In this document: piece after piece, positions 38,101 to 45,761 of the stretch
Position numbering within the stretch: position 1 is the stretch's first letter
Layout: each line of letters begins with the position of its first letter
Source: Flavobacterium sp. W4I14
GTDB taxonomy: Bacteria > Bacteroidota > Bacteroidia > Sphingobacteriales > Sphingobacteriaceae
Direction: 5' to 3'
Length of the DNA: 64,000 bases
NCBI GenBank assembly: GCA_030817875.1
Contig: JAUSZU010000001.1
Span: forward strand, 4,774,001 to 4,838,000
Program-made: the position numbers and the translations under genes
The notes under the pieces: generated by a model
Database searches by the model: none
Seen by the model: the letters and a program-made list of their open reading frames with translations, nothing else
What the model was told of the DNA's origin: nothing

Positions 38101-38225
38101 ACCTTACCGCTTATGGTATACCGTTTGTTTTGTGCCTGCGCCATTTCTGTAAATAAGAGCAGCAGAAATGGGATCAACAAAATTGCGAAGAATCCTGGTG
38201 ACCATTTTAGGTAACTTTTTTCCAT
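35124..38225 (-). CDS. SusC/RagA-family TonB-linked transporter (pair 4)
   Basis: A 1033-residue protein with a long N-terminal hydrophobic signal (to about EMAQAQ), a carboxypeptidase-like domain (GKVTDAANNSPVPGAVVKI), a TonB plug (ISVRLRGVSSVNSSSEPLYI, then AAAAIYGSRANAGVIQIFTK) and a complete barrel ending TFSFGLQAKF. It is more divergent from the other three SusC proteins than they are from each other, and its signal peptide is of another type. It forms an operon with the shorter SusD. anmK lies 104 bp upstream on the same strand, so the ligand may be an amino sugar or muropeptide; that is inference from context only. Confidence 0.95.
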   Translation of the reverse strand: MEKSYLKWSPGFFAILLIPFLLLLFTEMAQAQNKRYTISGKVTDAANNSPVPGAVVKIINTNLVTSTSSGGTYNFSVDLAPGKYQIQISFIGYKSNMETVTLGDNATVQANSALSGDAVGLDEVIVTGTSQGTTRKQLGSYVSTVKGDDLNKAPSGNALASLQGKTPGAQISQNSGDPAGGISVRLRGVSSVNSSSEPLYIIDGVIVNNSTTRVTNTSANYDGGNFVGSIGQNRMVDISPSDIDHIEVLNGAAAAAIYGSRANAGVIQIFTKRGKTGEPQVSFSTSLTISELRKQIEVNQAPVRFGDNANSVTQDVIQTVAPTPGATPVLQTATTPVTRYNYQDYIFHTGVGTDNSVSVSGGNDNTKFYTSAGYFSNQGIIKNTDFRRMNFRANLDQKINNWAKMTAGFNYVHSDANEKPDGNSFFSPMNSVTIIGNFHDIFARDILGNLKAVGERGRVNPVTVIEDIKQRQFTNRIIANLGLKLNPIKNLTIDYTMGVDNSIQNGTTFIPPFTYNVSTGFYGGGANLDPSLNGYASAANATTTLFNNELNFTYDAKISDLLSSTTQLGGSYQYQKDLFSLLNGRGLAPLIQTVNGASTILPNNDNRSEFSISGAYLQQNFKYKDHLFVTGAIRVDQSTVFGEGNGTQFYPKANVSYVLSSANYWKELGVSSWWNAFKLRAAYGESGNLTGIGAYDRFNVYLPSALNSKTSLASSSTLANTDVKPERQKELELGTDMSFFNNRLGLTFSWYNKSVKDLLLGVVIAPTTGYSSLLDNIGGSLKNKGIELMLTGVPLKTQDFTWTSTLIYNRNRNKIVGSGAQRLISTNAGAPVSITDGYPVGVFYGTYFERTSNGDIATNAAGIPLTAGQTAGNVLRKVIGDPNPDYTGSFVNDFTYKKLSLHIQLDAVQGGDVWNADWRTRQGVGNGKVAEAEQLGQLPRGYVAGAYNVEEWRIDDGSFVKLREISLSYNIGQVKFIKNLTVNLSGRNLISWDNYKGYDPELNAGGQSTILRNIDFGSVPIPRTFSFGLQAKF

Positions 38226-38259
38226 AAAATTTGGTTTTGTTAGAAGATTAGTGTTAAAA

Positions 38260-38289
38260 CAAATTTAACAAAATACCGCACAAACCAAA
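38260..38289 (-). promoter_or_regulatory. Probable promoter of SusC pair 4 with one CGCA box
   Basis: On the minus strand TTTG (38286-38289), an 18-base spacer and TAAATTTG (38260-38267) match the Bacteroidetes consensus. A single CGCA (38277-38280) sits inside the spacer in the context AAAATACCGCACAAA, similar to the arrays at 27053 and 32925. That would suit repressor occlusion of the promoter. Confidence 0.5.
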
Positions 38290-38329
38290 TTTTTAACCTG
38301 TACAAACTGATTTACAAAATTGTGCTTAC

Positions 38330-39526
38330 CTAAGCTGGCAAACTAATTTTACCCATGCAAACCGGAGGTACACCTTGCCTATCGCCAAAGTTTATCGGTT
38401 TACCACAGAGCGTTTCGTTGGCCAAAACAGCAAACAAAACAGCCTCTTTTGCATCGGGATCGATATTTAAATCGTCAGTGGTTAAGAAGTTGCAAAAAGG
38501 AAGCTTGCTTTTTAAAAGTTGTACAAGTAAGGGGTTATGCATTCCGCCGCCACTCATAAAAACCTGTGCCTTAGCATCTTCGCCAAAGGAACGCTTAATT
38601 GCATTCGTAATGGTCTCTGCAGAAAAATGACATAAAGTAGCCATTACATCGGCTGTACTTAAACCAGTTGTTGATGACTGTTCTTGTGCGGTGGTTAAAT
38701 ACTCCAGATTAAACAATTCCGGTCCTGTGGTTTTAGGAAAATCCAGACCAAAAAAGCTGCAGTTCAACAACGCAGACAATAAACTGGGATTAGATTCGCC
38801 TGCCAATGCAACAGCAGCATTTTTATCATAAAATTGATTAAAATGTTTTTGCATGTACTGGTCCATCAAAGTATTTCCAGGGCCAACATCCGTCGAAAAA
38901 ATTTCACTGGCATTGGTACTGCCCGGCAAATAGGTGAAATTTGCTATGCCGCCTATATTTAACATTACCCGATCTTCACCCGCTTTCGAAAATATTAAAT
39001 AGTCGCCATAAACTGCTAAAGGAGCACCTTCTCCGCCAGCAGCCAAATGTTTCTGCCTAAAATCAGAAAGTGTGATAATCCCTGTCTTTAATGCAATATG
39101 ATCGCCATCACCAATTTGCAAAGTACCATTAGGATAATCGGCTAGTTGATGCAGAGATTTAGGCGCATGAAAAATGGTTTGGCCGTGACTGGCAATAAAA
39201 TCGATAGCCTCATTTTGATAACCCCACTCTTTTAACGCTTCGTTTATTAGCCCTGCATGGGTATTTGCAATATGTTCATTCATCAGGCACACCAACTGTA
39301 AGTCGACTTCTTTTTTAGAAAAAATCGCTTTTATTTTCGCCCTAAAATCATCGGTATAATCGCCTGTTTTAAATTTTAAAATCCGGATATCCGTCTCAGC
39401 ACCGCTTCCCTTCACCAAACAAAGCGCTATATCCAGTCCATCCATTGATGTACCACTCATCAATCCTATAATTAAGCGTTCCGATTTCCCTGCTTTCGAA
39501 TACAACTTTTCAATCTGTGTGTTCAT
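38330..39526 (-). CDS. anmK: Anhydro-N-acetylmuramic acid kinase
   Basis: A 398-residue protein with the AnmK signature near the N-terminus, IIGLMSGTSMDGLDIALC, the ATP/sugar site GVP-like DVGPGNTLMDQ, NIGGIANFTYL, and FMSGGGMHNPLL near the C-terminus. It converts 1,6-anhydro-MurNAc and ATP with water to MurNAc-6-phosphate in the cytoplasm, a key step of peptidoglycan recycling. It is divergent from the NagB/PIG-L fusion gene, with a palindrome CAAACGTTTG between them. A MurQ etherase, which would act next, is not in the window. Confidence 0.93.
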   Translation of the reverse strand: MNTQIEKLYSKAGKSERLIIGLMSGTSMDGLDIALCLVKGSGAETDIRILKFKTGDYTDDFRAKIKAIFSKKEVDLQLVCLMNEHIANTHAGLINEALKEWGYQNEAIDFIASHGQTIFHAPKSLHQLADYPNGTLQIGDGDHIALKTGIITLSDFRQKHLAAGGEGAPLAVYGDYLIFSKAGEDRVMLNIGGIANFTYLPGSTNASEIFSTDVGPGNTLMDQYMQKHFNQFYDKNAAVALAGESNPSLLSALLNCSFFGLDFPKTTGPELFNLEYLTTAQEQSSTTGLSTADVMATLCHFSAETITNAIKRSFGEDAKAQVFMSGGGMHNPLLVQLLKSKLPFCNFLTTDDLNIDPDAKEAVLFAVLANETLCGKPINFGDRQGVPPVCMGKISLPA

Positions 39527-39550
39527 ATTAGCTTTTTATCTTAAAAAGAT

Positions 39551-39560
39551 CAAACGTTTG
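39551..39560. promoter_or_regulatory. Putative LacI-family operator (CAAACGTTTG)
   Basis: A 10-bp perfect palindrome with central CG, 25 bp upstream of anmK and 119 bp upstream of the NagB-like gene. The LacI-family regulator at 42982-44004 is the likely binder (inference). A related palindrome occurs at 9646-9657. Confidence 0.45.
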
Positions 39561-39613
39561 TCTGCCCCTTTAATCGAATTTTATATAAATACTTGCAATA
39601 AAAGTAAATATCC

Positions 39614-39647
39614 TTTGTTACAAATTGGGCATAACTCTCTATATTTA
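39614..39647 (+). promoter_or_regulatory. Possible promoter of the NagB/PIG-L gene
   Basis: TTTG (39614-39617), 22 bases, then TATATTTA (39640-39647). The second box differs from TAnnTTTG only in its last base. It ends 32 bp before the start codon. Confidence 0.4.
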
Positions 39648-39679
39648 CTGCTCCGTACATTAAAATCCATATAAAAAAA

Positions 39680-41605
39680 ATGGCTAGATTAAATCTACTG
39701 GAGGAGACACGTTTCGAGAAATTACCGGTAAGCGTGTTCGAAAATCCAAAAATTGCTTCAATTAATGTTGCACACCGCATTGCCGAGCTCATTAAATCTA
39801 AACAAGCAAGCAACACACCTGCAGTACTGGGCTTAGCAACAGGTGTTACCCCAATTGCAGTTTATGCCGAACTGGTTAGACTGCACAAAGAAGAGGGCTT
39901 GAGTTTTAAAAACGTAATTACTTTTAACCTGGATGAATACTATCCAATGGCGCCAACTGCGGCACAAAGTTATGTTACGTTTATGAACGAAAACCTTTTC
40001 AATCATATTGATATTGATAAGAAGAATGTTCACATCCCTGATGGTACGCTTGCACTGGAAGACATTCCTGCATTTTGCTTAGAATATGAAAAGAAGATAG
40101 GTGATCTTGGTGGTCTTGATATCCAGATTTTAGGTATTGGCCGTACAGGCCACATCGGATTTAACGAGCCGGGATCTGCACCAAATTCTGGCACCCGTTT
40201 AGTTACTTTAGATGACCTTACCCGCCGTGATGCCGCACGTGATTTCGGCGGAAAAACCTTCGTACCAACTAAGGCCATTACAATGGGTATCGGTACGATT
40301 TTCAAAGCAAGGGAAATTATATTAATGGCCTGGAGCCGTAAAAAAGCTTCGATTATCAAAAAAGCAGTCGAAGGCGAAATTTCGGGCGATGTTCCGGCAA
40401 CATACCTGCAGCTTTCTGATCATGTAGAATTCATTCTTGATGCGCCTGCAGCTTCAGAGCTGACCCGTTTTGATACCCCATGGTTGGTTAAAGACTGTGT
40501 TTGGACAGATGCTCTGATCCGTAAAGCGGTAATCTGGCTGGCTAACACCTTAAAAAAGCCGATCTTAAAGTTAACGGAGGACGATTACAACAATAATGGT
40601 ATGGCACAACTGGCTACTGAAAAAGGACCAGTATACAACATCAACATCCATATCTTTAATAAATTACAGCACACCATTACAGGTTGGCCAGGCGGTAAAC
40701 CGAATGCTGATGATTCTCAGCGTCCGGAAAGAGCTGAGCCTGCTAAAAAGAGAGTAATTATCTTCTCACCGCACCCTGATGATGATGTGATTTCGATGGG
40801 CGGTACTTTTCTTCGTCTGGTTGACCAAGGGCACGATGTACACGTAGCTTACCAAACTTCAGGTAATACCGCGGTTTGGGATGATGATGCGCTTCGTTTT
40901 GTTGAGTTCAATGTAGATTTCACGGAGAAAATGGGCATGGACAATACACATTTGAAGGATCTCTACAACAAAATGAGAAGCTTTATTGAGCAGAAACAAC
41001 CAAACCAGGTAGATATACCAGAAATTCAGACTGTTAAAGGGCTGATCAGAAAAGGTGAGGCCATAGCTGGAGCTCGCTATTGCGGCCTTGAAGATGACCA
41101 TATCCATTTCCAGGCACTGCCCTTTTATGAGAGTGGTAAAAATCAAAAAAATCCGGTAACTGACGCGGATATCGAACTCACTGTTGAACTTTTGCAAAAA
41201 GTGAAGCCTCAACAGGTTTATGCAGCGGGCGATTTTGAAGACCCACATGGAACACACATTGTTTGTTTCAGAATTATTTTAGAAGCGTTGAAGCGCTTAC
41301 GTAAAACTGAAGCCTGGGCGCAAGACTGTTGGTTGTGGATGTACCGCGGTGCTTGGCAGGAATTTGAAACGCACGAGATCGAAATGGCAGTTCCTATTTC
41401 TCCGCAGGAGCTTGAGCGTAAAAAATATGCCATTTTCAAACACCAGAGCCAAAAAGACAGAGCAGTTTTCCCTGGTGATGATGCGAGAGAGTTTTGGCAG
41501 CGTGCCGAAGACCGTAACCGTGATACGGCAAAAGCGTACGATGAGCTTGGACTTGCAGAATATGAAGCAATGGAAGCGTTTGTACGCTGGAAATTTGTGG
41601 ATTAA
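39680..41605 (+). CDS. nagB: Glucosamine-6-phosphate deaminase-like protein fused to a PIG-L/LmbE domain
   Basis: A 641-residue two-domain protein. Residues about 1-280 are NagB-like: GLATGVTPIAVY, FNLDEYYP (Asp85) and GIGRTGHIGFNEPG with His158 and Glu163. The residue equivalent to the catalytic Asp141 of E. coli NagB is Thr156 here. Residues about 360-600 form a PIG-L/LmbE deacetylase-like domain: HPDDD at 365-369 and a later GDFEDPHGTHI for the zinc site. Such fusions are common in Bacteroidota. A GlcNAc-derivative deacetylase coupled with deamination/isomerisation would make GlcN-6-P into fructose-6-P, but the Asp-to-Thr change makes the exact reaction uncertain. It is divergent from anmK and followed by a strong terminator. 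Confidence 0.88.
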   Translation: MARLNLLEETRFEKLPVSVFENPKIASINVAHRIAELIKSKQASNTPAVLGLATGVTPIAVYAELVRLHKEEGLSFKNVITFNLDEYYPMAPTAAQSYVTFMNENLFNHIDIDKKNVHIPDGTLALEDIPAFCLEYEKKIGDLGGLDIQILGIGRTGHIGFNEPGSAPNSGTRLVTLDDLTRRDAARDFGGKTFVPTKAITMGIGTIFKAREIILMAWSRKKASIIKKAVEGEISGDVPATYLQLSDHVEFILDAPAASELTRFDTPWLVKDCVWTDALIRKAVIWLANTLKKPILKLTEDDYNNNGMAQLATEKGPVYNINIHIFNKLQHTITGWPGGKPNADDSQRPERAEPAKKRVIIFSPHPDDDVISMGGTFLRLVDQGHDVHVAYQTSGNTAVWDDDALRFVEFNVDFTEKMGMDNTHLKDLYNKMRSFIEQKQPNQVDIPEIQTVKGLIRKGEAIAGARYCGLEDDHIHFQALPFYESGKNQKNPVTDADIELTVELLQKVKPQQVYAAGDFEDPHGTHIVCFRIILEALKRLRKTEAWAQDCWLWMYRGAWQEFETHEIEMAVPISPQELERKKYAIFKHQSQKDRAVFPGDDAREFWQRAEDRNRDTAKAYDELGLAEYEAMEAFVRWKFVD

Positions 41606-41626
41606 TTAGTGTTAAAATAAATATTG

Positions 41627-41661
41627 ATCCTGCCTTGTCAACTCAAGGCAGGATTTTTTTT
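41627..41661 (+). terminator. Intrinsic terminator after the NagB/PIG-L gene
   Basis: ATCCTGCCTT (41627-41636) and AAGGCAGGAT (41645-41654) form a perfect 10-bp stem followed by eight T residues. Confidence 0.9.
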
Positions 41662-41782
41662 ACCTAACCCGCGAAGTCTCAAAAGGCCGTGAGTGCAGAA
41701 AGACTTCGGGAAGTAAACCGATTTATTTCTCATTCTAAAAACAATACTCTAAATTAGTTTGCTGAACCCAAACAAGCTAATC

Positions 41783-42943
41783 ATGACCGAACCCAAACAA
41801 CGATTGTTATCTCTCGATTTTTTCAGGGGATTAACCGTAGCCGCAATGATCTTAGTGAACAATCCGGGCAGCTGGGGACATATTTACGCGCCTTTAGAGC
41901 ATGCTGAATGGAATGGATGTACCCCTACCGATTTAATTTTCCCATTCTTCTTATGGATTGTTGGTGTATCCATTGCATTTGCCATGAGCAGTAGCAAAGC
42001 AGATCCGCTAACACATCAAAAAACAATCATAAAAGCCACTAAACGTGGCATTATCCTTTATTTACTCGGTTTCTTTTTGGCCATTTCCGGAAAAATTATC
42101 AGTGCCATAATAGACGGCAGATCGATCTGGGAGGCTTTTGAAACGGTTCGTCTTTTAGGTGTTTTACAAAGAATAGGCATTGTTTTTATCATTAGCAGTA
42201 TCATTTTCATCAAAGTATCGAATAAAACCATATTCAAAATCTTAATTGTAATCCTTGCTCTCTATTGGGCCTTAATGACATTTATTCCCGTACCGGGAGT
42301 AGGTTACCCCAACCTGGAAAAAGAAACCAATTTAGCCGCCTGGATAGACCGCGGGATTTTAACCGAAGCACATACCTGGGCCTCATCTAAAACCTGGGAT
42401 CCGGAAGGGGTTTTGAGCACATTACCGGCAGTAGGAACGTGCTTATTTGGCATTCTGGTTGGCGTTTGGATGCGCAGAAAAGATGTAGACAATGCAACTA
42501 AGGTGGCCTGGTTATTTACTGCGGGTATAACCACTGTTATTTTAGGTTTACTTTGGGATTTACAATTCCCGATCAACAAAGCCCTCTGGACAAGCTCTTA
42601 TGTACTCTATGCAGGTGGATTGGCATCAATAGGACTGGCGCTTTGTTACTGGATCATCGATGTTCAGGGCTACAAAAAATTTACCACTCCTTTTGTTGTT
42701 TATGGTGTAAATGCCATAACAGTCTTTTTCTTAGCAGGCTTAATGCCGCGGGTATTAAACCTGATCCAGATTACCAAACCTGATGGCACAAAAACAGGAT
42801 TATTGGTGCGTTTTTACGAAACTTGTTACACTCCGTTTTTTAGCCCCATAAATGCTTCCTTGGTTTGGGCCATAACCTATGTGCTCGGTTTTTATGTGTT
42901 ATTATATTTTATGTATAAAAAGAACATTATTATTAAGGTTTAG
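41783..42943 (+). CDS. NagX-like / HGSNAT-type membrane acetyltransferase
   Basis: A 386-residue multi-pass membrane protein with about ten hydrophobic segments. The start is taken at ATG 41783 (MTEPKQRLLSLDFFRG) rather than the in-frame TTG at 41759. The N-terminal region DFFRGLTVAAMILVN, HAEWNG (His40) and PTDLIFPFFLWIVGVSIAF matches the heparan-alpha-glucosaminide N-acetyltransferase family; His40 lines up with the active-site His of human HGSNAT. Bacterial relatives (NagX, DUF5009) occur in GlcNAc-utilisation loci. It probably transfers acetyl groups across the inner membrane to a glucosamine residue. It is followed after about 40 bp by a LacI-type regulator, and its neighbours are amino-sugar genes. 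Confidence 0.82.
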   Translation: MTEPKQRLLSLDFFRGLTVAAMILVNNPGSWGHIYAPLEHAEWNGCTPTDLIFPFFLWIVGVSIAFAMSSSKADPLTHQKTIIKATKRGIILYLLGFFLAISGKIISAIIDGRSIWEAFETVRLLGVLQRIGIVFIISSIIFIKVSNKTIFKILIVILALYWALMTFIPVPGVGYPNLEKETNLAAWIDRGILTEAHTWASSKTWDPEGVLSTLPAVGTCLFGILVGVWMRRKDVDNATKVAWLFTAGITTVILGLLWDLQFPINKALWTSSYVLYAGGLASIGLALCYWIIDVQGYKKFTTPFVVYGVNAITVFFLAGLMPRVLNLIQITKPDGTKTGLLVRFYETCYTPFFSPINASLVWAITYVLGFYVLLYFMYKKNIIIKV

Positions 42944-42981
42944 TAAATTTACGCTATAATTGATTGTCCTCACTTCTGCAA

Positions 42982-44004
42982 TTGAAAAAGAAAACCACCA
43001 TATACGATATAGCCAAGGAGCTTGATATTACCGTATCAACAGTTTCCAGGGCGCTTAGCGGCTTTCCGGCAATAAGTGACGCCACCAGAAAAGCTGTTGT
43101 TGAAATGGCTAAAAAATTAAACTATAGCCCGAATAAACTCGCCTCTGCATTAAAATCTGGCAAAACCCATATTATTGGTGTAATTGTACCAAGTGTACAG
43201 GCGCACTTCTTCGCATCTATCATCCATTGTATAGAAGACGGACTGAAAGACAGCGGCTACCGTGTTATTATCTACCAATCTAACGAATCTGTAGAGAACG
43301 AAATAAACGGCGTAAGAACCTTACTAGAGGCGCAGGTAGATGGCATTATGGCCTCCATGTCTTTAGAAACAAAAGATGTTTCGCACTTTGCCGAAATTAT
43401 TAAGCAAAATAAACCACTTATTTTATTCGACCGGGTAGATCTAGAACTAAAAGTCCCTACCATTACACTTGATGATTTCAAGGCAGGCTATATTGCTACG
43501 AAACATTTAATCGATCAGGGTTATAAAAAAATTGCATTTGTAACCACCGTTCATCAGATTAAAATATTTAACGATCGCTTAGAAGGATATAAAGCAGCCT
43601 TAGCAGACTATAACCTTCCGCTAATGGAAGAACATATTATTTTTGGTGGTTTATCCATTAAAGACGGTCGGTTTGGTGCAGGTAAATTAATGCGCAGCAG
43701 AAACAAACCTGATGCTATTATTGCAGGTGATGATTTTACCGCCTTAGGTGTAATTAAAAAGCTTAAAGAGATTGATGAAACACCCCCTGAAGTTGGTGTA
43801 ATTGGTTTCGCCAATGAAGCATTCTCCGCTTACATCACACCTAACCTATCAACAATTGATCAGCATGCACCACAAATGGGCAAAGAATGCGCTAAAATGT
43901 TTCTGAAAATGATTAATCAGGAGAGCCCGTATGCCAATATGGAGCATATCGTGCTCGATCCAGCTGTTGTAGAAAGAGAATCGACCAACAAGAAAGATAA
44001 ATAG
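42982..44004 (+). CDS. LacI/GalR-family transcriptional regulator
   Basis: About 340 residues when started at TTG 42982 (MKKKTTIYDIAKEL); another TTG at 42964 would add six residues, and no ATG is available before the DNA-binding domain. The HTH and hinge are clear: TIYDIAKELDITVSTVSRAL, then the hinge helix NKLASALKSGKTHIIGV. The periplasmic-binding-like domain contains ILFDRVD, AGYIATKHLIDQGYKKIAF and PDAIIAGDDFTALGVI. It is likely cotranscribed with the NagX-like gene and should control local amino-sugar genes. Central-CG palindromes at 39551 and 9646 are candidate operators. Its effector is unknown. Confidence 0.92.
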   Translation: MKKKTTIYDIAKELDITVSTVSRALSGFPAISDATRKAVVEMAKKLNYSPNKLASALKSGKTHIIGVIVPSVQAHFFASIIHCIEDGLKDSGYRVIIYQSNESVENEINGVRTLLEAQVDGIMASMSLETKDVSHFAEIIKQNKPLILFDRVDLELKVPTITLDDFKAGYIATKHLIDQGYKKIAFVTTVHQIKIFNDRLEGYKAALADYNLPLMEEHIIFGGLSIKDGRFGAGKLMRSRNKPDAIIAGDDFTALGVIKKLKEIDETPPEVGVIGFANEAFSAYITPNLSTIDQHAPQMGKECAKMFLKMINQESPYANMEHIVLDPAVVERESTNKKDK

Positions 44005-44010
44005 CACTTA

Positions 44011-45555
44011 TTATTCCTTTGCTAAAGGAACTTCGACACCAACAGGTCCGCTAGGTTCACTTTCATTTTTTAGTCGATCTAGCGCAGTTACAAGATAGCT
44101 GTACCGCTTCCCACTTTCTACACTGGTATCAATATATGAAAGATAATCTTCAAAGCTTATTTTAACAATGTACTTAGGGTCAAGTACCGAAATTTTTTCT
44201 CCTTCACTAAACCGGTAAATTACAAATCCCGAGGCCGTTTCTCCATCTTTTGCCTTTAACGGAAGTTGCCATTTTAAATGCACACCATCTTTTAGTGCAT
44301 CAGCCGTTAATGCTTGAGGCTCGTTTGGTGGCACTTCATCCAGCCATGGCATTTGCGGGGGCAAAGCAGGGTACTTATAAAAATCATTCTTTAACGAGTC
44401 GCCTACAGCTTTAGCAACTGTACTTAATGATTTAGAACTAAAAAACACGCTCCCCTGAATTCGGTTGTTATTTCTTATGTATCTAATCTGATTGGGTATT
44501 TCACTTAGGTTTTTCCATGCAGCTTCTGCCCTCGAATTTACCAGATAAGCGCCCTGTCCGATATAAACATGTCTGCCAAAAGTATTATTGCTCCACCAGT
44601 CGACCAAAACACCATAGGGAGCTACTCTTCTGGTAAACGTAAAATAAATTTGAGGGTTGATGTAATCTACCCAGCCTTCCCTAACCCATTTACGACTATC
44701 GGCAAAAAGTTCTGCATAATTGGATAGGCCGCTGGTAGCAGAACCTTCGGGGTCTTCATTTTTATTTTTCCAGATCCCAAAAGGACTAATACCAAACTTT
44801 ACCCATTTTTTATAGTGGTGGATACTATCATCCAGCTGCTTGATGAGCAGATCGACGTTGTTGCGCCTCCAGTCTTTTATATCTGAAAAATTATTGGGGT
44901 ATTTGTAAAAAGTATTGCCATCGTTAATCGTTTGCCCCTCTACTTTATAAGGGTAAAAATAATCGTCGAAGTGAATTCCATCAATATCGTATCCTTTTAC
45001 CACATCTAAAATTACCTGAACAATATATTCCCTTACATCTGGAATACCCGGATCAAACTGCTTTTTGCCACCGTAGGTAAAAAACCAATCGGGGTGTTTA
45101 CGATAAGTATGGTTTTCGCTTAAAACAGCTGAGCTACTCATACTGGCCCTATAAGGATTAAACCAGGCATGAAGTTCCATTCCCCTGAAATGAGCTTCTT
45201 TAATGGCAAAGGCTAAAGGGTCGTAACCAGGTGCAGGTGCTAAACCTTGTTTACCCATTAACCATTGGCTCCAGGGCTCTCTTGATTTTGCGTAAAACGC
45301 ATCGGCTGCTGGTCTAACTTGCAAAATAATTGCATTCATCCCTTGACTTTTATGTCTTTCTAAAATACCAATGAGTTCCTGCTTTTGTTGATCAATGTTT
45401 AAACCTGGCTTCGATGGCCAGTCTATATTGGTAACAGTAGCCACCCAAACACCCCTAAACTCCCTTTTTGGTGCAATTTTTGATAAAGGTTGTGCATTTA
45501 ATATATAAGGTACTACAGTTAAAGATAAAAGTGCGTATAGGAAGTTTTTAAGCAT
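44011..45555 (-). CDS. DigH/YngK-like glycosyl hydrolase (GHL10 family) with C-terminal Fn3-like domain
   Basis: A 514-residue protein with a signal peptide (to about NAQP). The GHL10/UPF0748 core is visible: REFRGVWVATVTNIDWPSKPG, ILQVRPAADAFYAKSREPWS, ELHAWFNPYR, YDIDGIHFDDYFYPY and VDYINPQIYFTF. The core resembles E. coli DigH (YddW), a hydrolase of denuded peptidoglycan glycan strands. A fibronectin-III-like domain (about 410-510) follows. It is probably periplasmic and acts on peptidoglycan glycans lacking stem peptides. This agrees with the nearby anmK, NagB-like and NagX-like genes, so I place it in a peptidoglycan-recycling neighbourhood. It converges with the LacI gene, only 6 bp apart. 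Confidence 0.85.
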   Translation of the reverse strand: MLKNFLYALLSLTVVPYILNAQPLSKIAPKREFRGVWVATVTNIDWPSKPGLNIDQQKQELIGILERHKSQGMNAIILQVRPAADAFYAKSREPWSQWLMGKQGLAPAPGYDPLAFAIKEAHFRGMELHAWFNPYRASMSSSAVLSENHTYRKHPDWFFTYGGKKQFDPGIPDVREYIVQVILDVVKGYDIDGIHFDDYFYPYKVEGQTINDGNTFYKYPNNFSDIKDWRRNNVDLLIKQLDDSIHHYKKWVKFGISPFGIWKNKNEDPEGSATSGLSNYAELFADSRKWVREGWVDYINPQIYFTFTRRVAPYGVLVDWWSNNTFGRHVYIGQGAYLVNSRAEAAWKNLSEIPNQIRYIRNNNRIQGSVFFSSKSLSTVAKAVGDSLKNDFYKYPALPPQMPWLDEVPPNEPQALTADALKDGVHLKWQLPLKAKDGETASGFVIYRFSEGEKISVLDPKYIVKISFEDYLSYIDTSVESGKRYSYLVTALDRLKNESEPSGPVGVEVPLAKE

Positions 45556-45761
45556 TATTTCTGTCTTATTTTTTTATTCAGGCTGTGTGTTTGTGTTGAT
45601 TTCAATACAAATGAACATTAGCAAGTAAACGATTTTTTTTAAAAACTCTTATAAGTTTTTAAAAAAATTAATTTGCGCCCTGCTAAAATTAATTGTGTAC
45701 CCCCATTTACCTATGGAGAACAAAAGTATATTAATTTACAGAAGATACAGCGTTATTAAAA

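Noticed and set aside
45644..45666. A/T-rich inverted repeat near 45650 as a terminator or operator
   Set aside because: The symmetry is imperfect and composed of A and T runs, so it could arise by chance in this AT-rich region.
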